Shown here piece after piece: positions 9,335 through 20,090 of a stretch of DNA of 64,000 nt. The translations under genes were made by a program, and so were the position numbers. Each line of letters begins with the position of its first letter. Position 1 is the stretch's first letter. This DNA is from Parvimonas sp. oral taxon 393 str. F0440 (lineage in GTDB: Bacteria; Bacillota; Clostridia; Tissierellales; Peptoniphilaceae), in the NCBI GenBank assembly GCA_000223315.2, contig AFUS01000003.1, positions 1 through 64,000 of the forward strand, in the 5' to 3' direction. The notes under the pieces were generated by a model. The model ran no database searches, had not been told where the DNA came from, and saw nothing but the letters and a program-made list of their open reading frames with translations.

Positions 9335-10655
9335 ATGTTAGTATTAAATAACGGCATACTTTATATGCAAATATATGAATATTTCAAAAACGAAATAATA
9401 AATGGTACTTACAAGGCAAATACAAAACTTCCGAGCAAAAGAAATTTGGCAAAGGAATATAAAATTTCCTTAAATACTGTTGACAATGCCTATTCAAAAC
9501 TTTTGGAAGAAGGCTTTATTTATTCAAAAGAAAGACAGGGCTTTTTCGTTTCAGACGTTGGAGAGCTTTATGTTCTAAATAACAAACCAATCCACATAAC
9601 AAAGGAAGAAGAAAATATTGAATACGACTTTTCATACAGCGGTGTAAGTGATGAATTTCCCTATAAGGTATTTAAAAAAATTTCTTCCAATATTTTTGAT
9701 AATAAAGATATTTTAGAGAAAGTTGATTATCAGGGATATCTTCCACTTCGAACACAGATATCGGAATATCTAAATAAGTCAAGAGGTTTTAAGGCAGAAC
9801 CTTCACAAATTGTCATTTCAAGCGGATCCGAATATCTTTTTCAAATTATTTTTAAATTAATTTCAGGAAAATTCGGAATCGAAGACCCGGGATACAGTAT
9901 GCTTTCCAATATAATGGATACAAATGATATAAAATACGAATTTATTTCAGTTGACGAAAATGGAATGGATTTAAAAAATTAAAAAAGTCAAAATCGGATT
10001 TTTGTGTTATAACTCCTGCACATCAATTTCCAACCGGAGTTATAATGAATATGCAAAGGCGTGTTGAGCTTTTGAATATGAAAAAGATAAAATATGTAAT
10101 TGAGGACGACTACGACAGCGAATTCAAATACTCAAAAAGACCTGTTCCCGCATTAAAATCAATCGATGTAAATGATAAGGTAATTTATATCGGCTCTTTT
10201 TCAAAGTCAATCTCTCCTAGTTTTAGAGTGAGCTTTATGGTTCTCCCTTTTAACTTGGTTGAAAAATACAATAAAATTTTTAAATTCTTTATCTGTCCTG
10301 TTTCAATTATGGTTCAAAAAATGCTTACCGTTTTTATAGAGACTGGAGAATTTGAAAAACATTTAAACAGAATGAGAAAAATTTATTCTAAAAAAAGACA
10401 ATTATTAATTGATATGTTAAGTGAAAGAAAAGATATCACAATAAGAGGGGCGGATGCCGGACTTCATATAGTTTTAGAATATCCTAAAAATTACTCGGAA
10501 GAATATATTGTAAAAAAAGCGAAAGAAAAAAGATAAAAGTCTATGGATTTGGCTCTTATGGAACAAAAAGAGAAATTCCTTCTATTTTATTAGGTTTTGC
10601 AACACTTAGTGAAGAAAAACTGAAAGAAGGAGTAAAATTATTTTTAGAGATTTAG
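9335..10655 (+). pseudogene. MocR/PdxR-type regulator (GntR wHTH + aminotransferase fold), two frameshifts
   Basis: The N-terminus has a GntR winged helix (PSKRNLAKEYKISLNTVDNAY, residues about 30-55), followed by a fold-type I aminotransferase domain that senses PLP. The PLP lysine is in YIGSFSKSISPSFR. The frame breaks near 9975 and near 10530. One extra A at each A run restores it, and the true C-terminus (VYGFGSYGTKREIPS) ends at 10655. It is divergent from the B6 transporter/kinase pair with a shared palindrome, so it most likely activates or represses them in response to PLP. There is little ribosome-site sequence at the first ATG, and residue 11 is an alternative start. Confidence 0.78.
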
Positions 10656-10663
10656 GAGGATAT

Positions 10664-11068
10664 ATGGAATTAAGAGAATTTGATTTTAATGAATACTTTG
10701 AAGATATTAAGAGAATCTTTAAATCTGCAAACTGGTCAGCCTACCTAAAAGATGACGAAAAACTAAAAAGAGCTTTTGAAAATTCAATTTATCTTTTAGG
10801 TGCTTTCGATAACAGTAAATTAGTCGGCTTTATCCGTTGTGTAGGAGATGGCGAACATATACTTCTTATTCAAGACTTAATTGTAGATTCCAATTATTAT
10901 AGACAGGGAATTGGAACAAAGCTGTTTAAGGCGGTTTCTGAAAAATATAAAGATGTTAGGAGTTTTTGTCTTTTTACAGATATTCATGATATTAGAGATA
11001 ATGAATTTTATAAATCTGTGGGAATGATAAAAATTGAAGAAAAAGATATAATTTCTTATATCAGATAA
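10664..11068 (+). CDS. GNAT family N-acetyltransferase
   Basis: A 134-residue single-domain protein. The acetyl-CoA binding motif is DLIVDSNYYRQGIGTKLFKAV (residues about 70-90), with the usual C-terminal strand-helix (DNEFYKSVGMIKIEE). The ribosome site GGAGGATAT overlaps the end of the MocR gene, so the two are probably co-transcribed. The substrate cannot be told from sequence. Confidence 0.85.
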   Translation: MELREFDFNEYFEDIKRIFKSANWSAYLKDDEKLKRAFENSIYLLGAFDNSKLVGFIRCVGDGEHILLIQDLIVDSNYYRQGIGTKLFKAVSEKYKDVRSFCLFTDIHDIRDNEFYKSVGMIKIEEKDIISYIR

Positions 11069-11080
11069 TTTTTTCAATAT

Positions 11081-11107
11081 AAAAGCTGTGATTTTCTCAC
11101 AGCTTTT
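11081..11107 (+). terminator. Bidirectional terminator
   Basis: An 11-bp stem (AAAAGCTGTGA with TCACAGCTTTT) lies between the convergent acetyltransferase and lipoprotein genes. A/T runs flank both sides. Confidence 0.75.
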
Positions 11108-11140
11108 ATATTCATCAGTTACTCTTTCCATCTATTTCAA

Positions 11141-12566
11141 TTATTTTTCAACAAGTTCGGCAGATTTATAGTTAATTTTATCTAATAAAAGATCCAAAGT
11201 CTGTTCTCCTGCCACCAATTTATATTTTTATATTCTTTAATATCTTTTGTACTTACTATAACGGACTTATATTCTGATTTTGGTTTATATTCCGCTAGAG
11301 TTTTTCCGTTTTCATCTAAAACTTTAAGATTTTCTTTAGTTTTTTTAGAAAAACTCATTAAAATACTTCCTTGAGTTGAAGAATCTCCAAAAGTCTTGGT
11401 CGTTGAACCATTACCGGTTGCGATAAATGTTCCTCCGGTTATTTTTGCAGAGCCTCCATAATTTATTGCTGATTTATCATCATTATTTGAGCTCTCAACA
11501 AAAGTTTCTCCTCCGGAAATGGAAATATCTCCTTTAGAGTTAAGTCCATTATTTTTAGAGTGAATACTAACCTTTCCTCCTACTATTCGTATAAAAAGAG
11601 AATCCATTTCGGTATTTTTCTCGCTACTTGTAATTATGCCATCATCTTTCGAAACAACCCTTGTGTTTCCGCCTCTTATGTCTATATTTTCGCTTTCAAT
11701 ACCATTTTCTTCACTCTTAATATTTATTTTCCCATTATTTATTGTAACATTTGAGTTTGAATTTATACCGTCTTTACCCGCTGAAATATCTAATTTTCCA
11801 TTTGCAATAAATACTGTGCCTTTTTTTTCATTACCTCGCACTTTTAAGCCTGTACCTTTTTCTCCCGCTTTGATATCGTATTTACCATCAGCTATTGCTA
11901 CAGAATTTTTTGCACTTATAGTATTTCCTGCAGTATCCATCGTATATTTTCCATCTACAAATACAACTTTATCTTGAGATACAATTCCTCTACCATAAGG
12001 TGAAAGGAGATTTAAAATTCCCGTACCATTAAAACTCAAATCACTTTTTGAAAAAATAACTGAATCATTATTGTCATCTTTACTAAAGTTTCCCTTTAGT
12101 TCTAATTTATTATTACTATCAGAAGCAAGAGTAATAATAGTCTTTTTTGCATTTTCAACTAAAATTAAATTTCCCTTTGAAGAAGAAATCTCCACTCCCT
12201 TAAAAACAAGTCTAACTTTATCATCACTTTTTGCATTAACTACAATCTGTCCTTCATCAAGTTTACCGGTTAAAATATAAGTTCCACCTGAAGAAATTGT
12301 TACAACATTTCCTGAAACACTAATATTTTCCCTTTTATATTTGAAATATCACTTAAATTCAAAACTGTACTATTATTTTCATCAACCATTGCATCGTAAT
12401 CATCATCTGAAAAAATATTTGACTTAGCATTTGAATTCGTTTTATTAATCTTCATATTTTGCATCGACTGTGTATTGGCTTCTTTAGTAGTTTTACTACA
12501 AGATATCAAACAACCGGACAATATCGCCAAGCTGAATAATTCAACTACCAATTTATTAGCTTTCAT
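11141..12566 (-). pseudogene. Carbohydrate-binding lipoprotein (DUF4353/Cthe_2159-like), two frameshifts
   Basis: The start MKANKLVVELFSLAILSGC has a lipobox-like cysteine, so the product is probably lipid-anchored. The body is a right-handed parallel beta-helix type repeat protein (successive GKLDISAG, GKINIKSEENG, GGKVSIHSKNNGL units), as in the DUF4353 family; the Cthe_2159 relative binds polygalacturonate. The frame breaks near 12325 and near 11225. Restoring one A each time joins residue 85 to ISVSGNVVTISSGGTYILTG and gives a C-terminus KLVAGEQTLDLLLDKINYK, ending at 11141. There is no obvious operon partner. Confidence 0.72.
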
Positions 12567-12719
12567 ATGTCCTCCTTAATTCTATTTCAATACAATTAAA
12601 CTTTTTACTTATTTTGTAATTATATTTTACAAAAGAAACCTTTGATTAACCTTAAATATATTTTTGTTTTAGAATTTTTTGAGTAAAATAAAAATAAAAA
12701 ACGATTAAAAAGATTTACA

Positions 12720-13290
12720 TAGCGGATGTATCTACGATACATTTCACTTTTGCTTTTACATAAGCAAAAGTGTGAGATCTCCACAGTAGATTGTTGATTG
12801 TTTACAAGTAAACAATCAAATGAGATTTCTCCACCACACTCAGCTATGCTTCGTTTCGGTCGAAATGACGTATTTGGAGAAATCTTCGATTAAGAGCTAG
12901 ACGTTAAAAGTAAAAAAATTCAAAGATTATTATTAAAATTTCATAGAAAACAAAATGTTTCACGTCTTAGCACTTTGAAGAGAAATACCCCCAACACGTC
13001 ATCTCGAGCGAAGTGCAACGAAGTCAATCTAGCCCTAACTTTGTTTACTTGTAAACAAAAGTAGGGCTGACGGAGTCATTGTGTACAATGACTCTGGAGA
13101 TCTCAATTATTGTTTGTTCGCAAACAATAATATTTCTGAAAGAAATAAAAATATACTTTTTTTATGTATCTACGATACATTTACTTTTGCTAAAGCAAAA
13201 GTATGAGATCTTTCGACTCCGTTGCACTTCGCTCAAGATGACGTATACAGAAAATACCTTTGTTTAAGAGCTAGACGTTAAAATTAAATA
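12720..13290. repeat. Block of mosaic palindromic intergenic repeats
   Basis: About 570 bases sharing modules with 6.4-7.85 and 39.4-40.05 kb. Small hairpins here include ATGTATC-TAC-GATACAT (12726-12742), CACTTTTGCTT/AAGCAAAAGTG (12745-12772), TTGATTGTTTAC/GTAAACAATCAA (12794-12819) and ATTATTGTTTG-TTCG-CAAACAATAAT (13106-13131). Different palindromes occupy equivalent slots next to GAGATCT, so the block reads as a cassette mosaic. No gene is seen in it. Confidence 0.78.
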
Positions 13291-13360
13291 AAACTTCAAA
13301 AAGTATTAAAAATTCGAAAAATTTAAAAATTATTTAAAATTATATAAAATAAAACACAAA

Positions 13361-13389
13361 AAAGAGCTATTAATTTAATAACAGCTCTT
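13361..13389 (-). terminator. Terminator of the two-component operon
   Basis: The stem AAGAGCT/AGCTCTT, extended by TTA/TAA, is followed by a T run on the minus strand just after the kinase gene. Confidence 0.75.
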
Positions 13390-13403
13390 ATATTCTTTAA
13401 TTT

Positions 13404-14615
13404 TTAAAATTTAACTGTAAAAATAATTCTTTCTCCGTCAAAACTGTCTGCAGAAATTTTTCCCTTATGTTTTAAAACTATTGATTGGGCTATGGAAAGA
13501 CCTATTCCATATCCACCGGTTTTACTATTTCTTGAACTATCTGCTCTGTAAAATCTTTCGAATAATACATTATAATTCTTGACTTCTAAATTATCCGCTT
13601 CATTTTCAACTGTAAATACAATTCTTTTGTTTTGTTTTATAAGTTTTACATTTATATCACTTTTTTCTCTTGCATATTTTATAGCGTTGTCGAGTAAAAT
13701 TCCTATAACCTGTCTAATTAACTTTTCATTTCCCTTAAACGAAATTCCTGATTCAATATCTGTAATAATATCTTTATCCATACTTAAAGCATAGTCTTTA
13801 ACATCCGTAACACAATCGGTTAATACATCTGAAAAGGAAAATCCATCTTTTCAAGATTATCGGACTCTTCAAGTTTTGTAAGAGAGATTAAATTTCCAAT
13901 AAGACCATTTAATCTATTTACCTGCTTGTGAATATTACCCGTCCATTTACTTTCTCCACTTTCCATTTCAAGTACATCGGCACTTGTCTTTATTATGGCT
14001 AGTGGAGTTTTTAACTCATGACTTGCATCGGTGATAAAAGCATTTTGCTTTTCATAAGCCTGAACCATCGGTGCGACCGCCTTTTTAGATAGAACAAATG
14101 AAAAAAGAGCAACAAATCCTAAAACGAAAACACTGATTACAACACTGTTTCCAAGATTTGAATAAAAGACGTCATAATCCTTTACAACATCTACAAAGGC
14201 AATTAATTTTCCCTTGTCCGTATTTTCAACCATATATTTAAAGCCCTTATAATATCCACTTGTTTTCCCTTTGCCAAGACAGTTTTGGCATATTCAACCG
14301 CTTCAGATGCACTTGTAAAAAAACATCATCAGTATTAACTGTTACTACATTTTTCTTATTGTCAGTCTTAACAGTAAAAAATCTGTTAGAAAAGTTTTTA
14401 AGATAGAGTGTCTTTTTTTCATCCGAATTTTCATTAATTACTGCAAAACTTGGCATAACTCCATTGTTTTCTACCAATGTCTTAAGCAATTCGTCAGAGC
14501 TGTGATTAATATTATAAAAGTTTGCAATATTGACAAAAGCCATTATTGACAAAACTACAATCGATATAATTCCAACTGAAAAATAGATAAACTTTTTTCT
14601 AAGTTTAATTTCCAT
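13404..14615 (-). pseudogene. Sensor histidine kinase, three frameshifts
   Basis: In three open segments the minus strand encodes a complete membrane kinase of about 400 residues. There is an N-terminal membrane helix, an extracellular domain of about 130 residues, a second membrane helix, an H-box ASHELKTPLAIIKTS, an N-box with LLDNAIKYA and a G-box GGYGIGLSIAQ. The frame breaks near 14328, 14270 and 13850 at T or A runs, and one added base restores each join. It overlaps the response regulator gene by 11 bases. The stimulus is unknown. Confidence 0.82.
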
Positions 14616-15285
14616 TTATAGCCTCCAAAGAATAGCCTACATTTCTGGTTACTTTAATTTCTGCATTGGCTTCCAACTTTGCAAGTTTTTTTCTTAAATA
14701 TGAAATATAAACCCAAACAACACTTATGTCGGAATCCGTATCATAACCCCAGATTTTATCCATAAAAGTATCTGCAGAAATTATATTTGAAGGTGTTGAC
14801 ATAAGCATTTCAAGCATTTGAAATTCCTTATTTGTAAGTTTATAACTACCTTTTGCAGAAGATAATTCAAAAGTCGTTCTATTCAAAGTAATATTTCCAA
14901 ATGTCAAAACATTATCCGTAATATTTTCTTTTCTTCTAGTTATAGCTCTAAGTCTTGCAAGAAGCTCTTTAACTTCAAAAGGCTTAGTAAGATAATCATC
15001 CGCACCACTATCAAGTCCAACAATCTTATCATCAAGTTCTGACTTTGCAGTAAGCATAATAACCGGAATACTGTTTCCCTGTTCCCTTATAGTTTTTAAA
15101 ACTGTAATTCCATCAACCTTTGGCATCATAATATCTAAAACAACGGCATCATAATTTTCAGCTTCCAAATAAGTAAGTGCTTCCTCGCCGTCATAAACAA
15201 CATCAACTGAATATTTATTTCCTTTCAAAATAGCAGAAAGTCCATCTGCTAAATCAATTTCATCTTCACAAATTAAAATTCTCAT
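14605..15285 (-). CDS. OmpR/PhoB-family response regulator
   Basis: A 226-residue protein with a receiver domain (acidic pocket ICEDEID; phospho-acceptor Asp in VVLDIMMPKVDG; Lys in LTKPFE) and a C-terminal winged helix (residues about 125-224, NKEFQMLEMLMSTPSNIIS). It precedes the histidine kinase with an 11-base overlap, so they are a cognate pair. It has no other gene partner, since the lipoprotein gene 0.8 kb away is separated by repeats and a terminator. Confidence 0.92.
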   Translation of the reverse strand: MRILICEDEIDLADGLSAILKGNKYSVDVVYDGEEALTYLEAENYDAVVLDIMMPKVDGITVLKTIREQGNSIPVIMLTAKSELDDKIVGLDSGADDYLTKPFEVKELLARLRAITRRKENITDNVLTFGNITLNRTTFELSSAKGSYKLTNKEFQMLEMLMSTPSNIISADTFMDKIWGYDTDSDISVVWVYISYLRKKLAKLEANAEIKVTRNVGYSLEAINGN

Positions 15286-15362
15286 AAAATCACCCCGTAT
15301 TTATATACTATAACATATTTATACTATAACAGTATAACCTTAAAACAACTTAAAATCAAGTA

Positions 15363-15391
15363 CAAAAAAATGAGATTTAACATCTCACTTT
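15363..15391 (-). terminator. Terminator of the capsule operon
   Basis: The stem TGAGAT/ATCTCA sits in flanking A/T runs with seven Ts on the minus strand. It lies 85 bases after rmlA, the last gene of the capsule locus. Confidence 0.65.
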
Positions 15392-15475
15392 TATCTTTTT
15401 ACTCTTCTGTATCCTGTTTTTATATAATATCCAGTCAAGTAATATGACTAATTGTCAAATGAATAAAATGAATTT

Positions 15476-16345
15476 TTATTTTTCATTTGCAATTCTGATT
15501 AAATATTCTCCATAATCACTTTTCAAAAGTTGTTGTGCCAATTTTAAAAGCTGTTCTTTATCTATATAGCCCATTCTAAAAGCTATTTCCTCTATGCAAG
15601 ATATATATAAACCGGCTCTTTTTTGTACAGTATGAACAAAATTACCTGCCTCAATTAACCCTTCGTGAGTTCCTGTATCAAGCCAAGACATCCCCCTTCC
15701 TAAAAGGTTTACTTTTAGTTTTCCTCTTTTTAAGTATTCCTCATTAACTGAAGTTATTTCCAACTCTCCTCTTTTTGAAGGTTTAATTTTCTTTGCAATT
15801 TCAATTACATCATTATCATAGAAATATAAACCCGGAATAGCATAATTTGATTTTGGATCTTTAGGTTTTTCTTCCAATCCGACAACTTTATGATTTTCAT
15901 CAAACTCAACAACCCCAAATTCGCTAGGATTTTTTACATAGTATCCAAAAATTTCTGCACCTTCATCTAATGAAGCTGATTTTTGTAAAACATAAGAAAA
16001 ACCTCTTCCATAAAATACATTATCCCCTAGAACAAGACAAACTTTATCATCTCCGATAAATTCCTCTCCCAATATAAATGCTTCTGCAATTCCATTCGGT
16101 TCTTTTTGAACCATATAGCTTATAGACAAACCATAATCTGAACCGTCCTCTAAAAGTTCTTGATAAAAAGGTAAATCTCTTTCAGTTGAAATTATCAAAA
16201 TTTCTTTAATTCCGGCTAACATCAATGTTGATAAGGGATAGTAAATCATAGGTTTATCATAAATAGGCAATATCTGCTTTGATATTGATTTAGTTATAGG
16301 ATATAGCCTAGTTCCCGCTCCCCCTGCTAAAATTATTCCTTTCAT
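15476..16345 (-). CDS. rmlA: Glucose-1-phosphate thymidylyltransferase
   Basis: This 289-residue enzyme joins dTTP and glucose-1-phosphate to make dTDP-glucose, the first step to dTDP-deoxysugars. The N-terminal nucleotide motif is [19 protein letters not shown], and the sugar-binding region includes [12 protein letters not shown] and [12 protein letters not shown]. Length and order match RmlA/RfbA. It is the last gene of the capsule locus, away from rmlB and rmlC at its other end, and no rmlD accompanies it. AGGAGG precedes the ATG. Confidence 0.95.
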   Translation of the reverse strand: MKGIILAGGAGTRLYPITKSISKQILPIYDKPMIYYPLSTLMLAGIKEILIISTERDLPFYQELLEDGSDYGLSISYMVQKEPNGIAEAFILGEEFIGDDKVCLVLGDNVFYGRGFSYVLQKSASLDEGAEIFGYYVKNPSEFGVVEFDENHKVVGLEEKPKDPKSNYAIPGLYFYDNDVIEIAKKIKPSKRGELEITSVNEEYLKRGKLKVNLLGRGMSWLDTGTHEGLIEAGNFVHTVQKRAGLYISCIEEIAFRMGYIDKEQLLKLAQQLLKSDYGEYLIRIANEK

Positions 16346-16366
16346 AAATCCTCCTAAAATAATATA

Positions 16367-17354
16367 TTATAAAGCTAATAAAAATTTTATATTATTAAAA
16401 ATATAATCCATATCATCAAAATTATAACGTTGATCAACAGGTATTGGCAAAATATCTCTTGCAAATACAAATTCCAACATTTCCTCGCTACATTCCTGCA
16501 AAACATTAGGCCAAAGAGTTGGAATAAAAATTTTTCTTTTATTAATTCTTTTTTTAAATTTTCTGAAGATAATTTATACTTTTTATTATCAATCAATAAG
16601 GGATAAGAAAAAGCTCCCTTTACTAATCTAATATCCAACTCATTTATGCTTGATAGTTTACTATGTATATATTTAAAATTATCCGTTCTAATATTTTCTA
16701 TCTCTCTAAAATTTAAAGAATAAAGTATATTCTCAGTTAATTTTGATATATATTTTATTCCTTCAGTTTCAAATCTTTCATTATTTTTGACAAAATCCGA
16801 ATAAAATTCCGTACTTGAATTCTCAAATCTTCCGAGTAAAAAATTCATTTTATCATAAGATTTATCAATTTCTAAATCTTCTTCCAACACAGTATCTGTA
16901 TACAAAACAGCTCCGTCGGATACTCCAAAAAATTTTCTAAAGGTATATATAGTATCTGAATTTTCCAAAGGTTCATTAAAAAATGCTTGAGCATTGTCAA
17001 TAATAATTCTATTTTTATATTTTTCAATAAAAAATTCAATATTTTTCAAAGATATCTGCCCATAAAAATTAATAAGATAAAAATACTCTCCATCTTGTAA
17101 CTCTATATTCAATGGTAAAAAATTTTTATTAATATTATAAAACCTCATTTTTACATTATACTCTTTGCAAATTTTTGTTATAGAATCACAATTAAAATAT
17201 GGTAATAATATTTTTTTATCCATCTAGCCCTAATCAAATAAGCAAGTGCAGAACGACCGCTATTTAATTTTACAACATTTAAATTTTTAGGTGCTTTGTG
17301 AAAATCAAAACTTTTAAAATGTTCAAATTCTAAATATCCACCGATTTCTTTCAT
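16367..17354 (-). pseudogene. DegT/DnrJ/EryC1-like aminotransferase of the capsule locus, two frameshifts
   Basis: The true start is the ATG at 17354 behind GGAGGG, giving MKEIGGYLEFEHFKSFDFHK and then LNSGRSALAYLIRAR. The frame breaks near 17220 and near 16550. One added A at each restores a protein of about 330 residues ending at 16367. The PLP lysine is probably in YTFRKFFGVSDGA. This is a distant branch of the sugar/amino transaminase family found in capsule clusters. The substrate is not predictable. It lies between the flippase and rmlA. Confidence 0.7.
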
Positions 17355-17373
17355 ATACCCTCCTAAAAATTTT

Positions 17374-18795
17374 CTATCTTTTCAAAATCTCTAATACTTT
17401 TGATTTATTTTTATATGCGAAATATAATATGCCAATTCCGTAAAAAATAATTATAAAATATCTAATAAATAGCATTTTATAAACCAAATTAAATATAAAT
17501 GAAAGAGTTGTAAATGTAATTAATACAACAAGTATATATTTTATATCATAAACAAATTGCATTTTCATAAATTTTACCAAATAATAATGTAAAACAAACA
17601 AAACAGCATATCCTACCAATGTTGTATATGCGGCAATGATATATCCATATTCAGGCAACATTGGAATAAATATAAAATTAAGTATTATATTTAAAATCGT
17701 TGCAATGATAGTAGCTACTGCAACACTAATTGTTCTCTTTTTATAAAACTCTATATTTACATACATTGTATAAATGAATTCAAAAACACAACTGGTTATA
17801 AGAGGTGGTAGACAGTAAACTGCTGCCATATACTGCTTTCCTCCTAAAATATAAATAAGTTCAGGAACTACCATAAGCACCCCTGTACTTATAATAAAAA
17901 ATATTCCTATATATATTTTTGAAACTTTTTTAATTTCTGAATATTTTTCATAATGCAAGGATTCAAGTAACCATGGAGCCCATGCTTTATTCATAGAATC
18001 ATATAAAATTGTAACTATATTATAACAACTATAGGCAATACTATAAATAGCCGTATATTCAGCTCCGCTAATTTTGGTTATTATAACTTTATCAGATGCA
18101 CTTAAAAGATAAATTGACAATACATGTGGAACAAGAGGCAAACAAATAACCGTTGCATATTTCCAATACTTAAATTTTATCTTTTTACCAATATATACCA
18201 AATAAATATAAATTATTATTCCGATAATAATTTGTGGAATATATGTTCCAACAAATCTTCCCAACAATTTGTCATTCATAAATAAAACCAACACTAAAGA
18301 CAAAAAAGTTGAAACTACTATGGAAATCCCTGTTAGTACAACAAAAAATTTATATTTAAAAAATGCTCTTTGTTTTGTAATTAACATTAAGTATGCAGGA
18401 TAAACCAATAAATATATAAACATAATATTTATATATTTCATTTCCATTTGAAATAAGTTTATAAAAAAACCTTGAAATACAAAAACAATAATATATAAAA
18501 TTATGGTAACAAATGTAGTCATTGATAAAATAGACCAAATATAACTATCTATATCATCTTCATGTTCCAATTTTGAACGTATTATTGAAGAATGTAAATC
18601 TAATGCAGTAAGTACGCTTAATATACTAATCCAAGATGTCATATTACTGAAACTTCCAACTTCAGACTTTGTAAGCAATCTTGTAAAAATAGGAGTAGTA
18701 ATAAAAGCCATCCCTCTAAATATAAAATTGCATATAGTGTACCATATTCCTGCTTTTGCTACTATATTCCCACTCTTTCCTTTATTTTCTTCCAA
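17374..18795 (-). CDS. wzx: Wzx-type polysaccharide flippase
   Basis: A 473-residue membrane protein with about 12-14 segments, of the MOP/polysaccharide-synthase family. It starts KAGIWYTICNFIFRGMAFITTPIFTRLLT, the usual Wzx opening. Such proteins flip the undecaprenyl-linked repeat unit to the outer face. It follows the polymerase gene by two bases. Assignment rests on topology, the N-terminal pattern and locus position. Confidence 0.88.
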   Translation of the reverse strand: MEENKGKSGNIVAKAGIWYTICNFIFRGMAFITTPIFTRLLTKSEVGSFSNMTSWISILSVLTALDLHSSIIRSKLEHEDDIDSYIWSILSMTTFVTIILYIIVFVFQGFFINLFQMEMKYINIMFIYLLVYPAYLMLITKQRAFFKYKFFVVLTGISIVVSTFLSLVLVLFMNDKLLGRFVGTYIPQIIIGIIIYIYLVYIGKKIKFKYWKYATVICLPLVPHVLSIYLLSASDKVIITKISGAEYTAIYSIAYSCYNIVTILYDSMNKAWAPWLLESLHYEKYSEIKKVSKIYIGIFFIISTGVLMVVPELIYILGGKQYMAAVYCLPPLITSCVFEFIYTMYVNIEFYKKRTISVAVATIIATILNIILNFIFIPMLPEYGYIIAAYTTLVGYAVLFVLHYYLVKFMKMQFVYDIKYILVVLITFTTLSFIFNLVYKMLFIRYFIIIFYGIGILYFAYKNKSKVLEILKR

Positions 18796-18797
18796 GA

Positions 18798-20066
18798 CTA
18801 TTCCCCTAACTGTAAACTGAAATGTTTATAATTACGCTTTTTTCTTGTTTCCAGATAACAACCAACCATTATACCTATAGTTCCCCAAAAGGCATTATTA
18901 TTCCAATAACTTAAAGATAAAAATAAACAGAATGAAGAAGACAGAAATATTAAAAATATTCCTCTCCACTCTTTTCTATTTTTGTTAAAAAACATAATTA
19001 AAATATTTATAAAAATAAACTCAATATTATTAAACCAAAAAAACTCCAAAATCAACTAAAATTTCCAATATAACTGAATGAGGATATCCTGCAAAAATTA
19101 TATCAGTAATAATATGTCTAGTTCCCATGCCTCCATATCCAAGCGGATTTTGTTTTATCATTTCAATTGTTCTTCCCCAAATTATAGACCTTCCACTATC
19201 GCTCGATATTGTTCCAAGTAAAATTTTATCTATAAATCTCGACGAAAAACCGATCATATTTATTTGATTTGAAATAAAAACTAAAATATTATTTCTAAAA
19301 TAATACAAAACAGATCCAATTGAAAAAATACAATTAACTTATTTTTATATTTTAAAAAATTATTACGATTTGAAAATTCTAAAAGCCAATACATAATAAT
19401 AAAAGTTATTATAAATATAAAAGGTCCTCTGGAGCCCCCAATAAATAACATTACTACAAATCCCATAGTTATAAGGATATCCGATGTTTTCTTATATTTA
19501 AAGGAAGAATATAAAAAAGCTATTAAAAAAATAACAATTGATATCCAAATGAAACACTATAGCTCATCTTAGCCTGTCCGTTACTACCGACAACTCCATA
19601 CCAGAAACCTCTTTGAGTATATAAATAAATTTCATTTAAAAAATAAAAAAACATTAAACAACCTGAAATCTTTATATTCCTTAACATTTTATTTGGATTA
19701 TTGACCATTCTAACAAATAAATAAGTATAAATTCCATGTGTAGGAAAAAAAACTGTATCCCAAATACCGTATTCTCTTTTTAAATAGTATGGTGTATATT
19801 CAGGATGAAATAGCCATGTAATTCCAAAAAATAATATTAAAAATATATATAATATAGCAAAATCTGCTTTTAAATATTTTTTTGAATCTACAAAAAACAA
19901 TATAAATATCGGAACATAAATCATCAAAAGTGTAAAAAAACACTTATCGTATTCGGTATCTTTAAAAAAGAAAAAATGATATAAAAAAAGGATTAGCAAA
20001 ATATACAATAAATGAAAAATTAATTAAGTTTTCATCACTTATATAAACAAGCTTTTTATTTATCAT
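18798..20066 (-). pseudogene. wzy: Wzy-type O-antigen/capsule polymerase, several frameshifts
   Basis: Four overlapping minus-strand segments (20008-19523, 19466-19281, 19308-19030, 19055-18798) and an N-terminal piece from the ATG at 20066 (MINKKLVYISDE) give a membrane protein of about 420 residues. The conserved loop NPLGYGGMGTRHI followed by GYPHSVILEILVDFGVF is characteristic of the Wzy/O-antigen ligase family. At least four single-base changes in A/T runs are needed to break it this way. It would join repeat units outside the membrane. Confidence 0.75.
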
Positions 20067-20090
20067 AATTTCCTCCTTTTCCAAATATCC

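Noticed and set aside
9335-9982. Stand-alone GntR regulator of 215 codons
   Set aside because: The aminotransferase domain continues in the next frame after one missing A, as expected for a MocR protein.
16387-17223. Short protein starting at the ATG at 17223
   Set aside because: A better start with GGAGGG lies at 17354, and the family's N-terminal SGRSAL motif is encoded between them.
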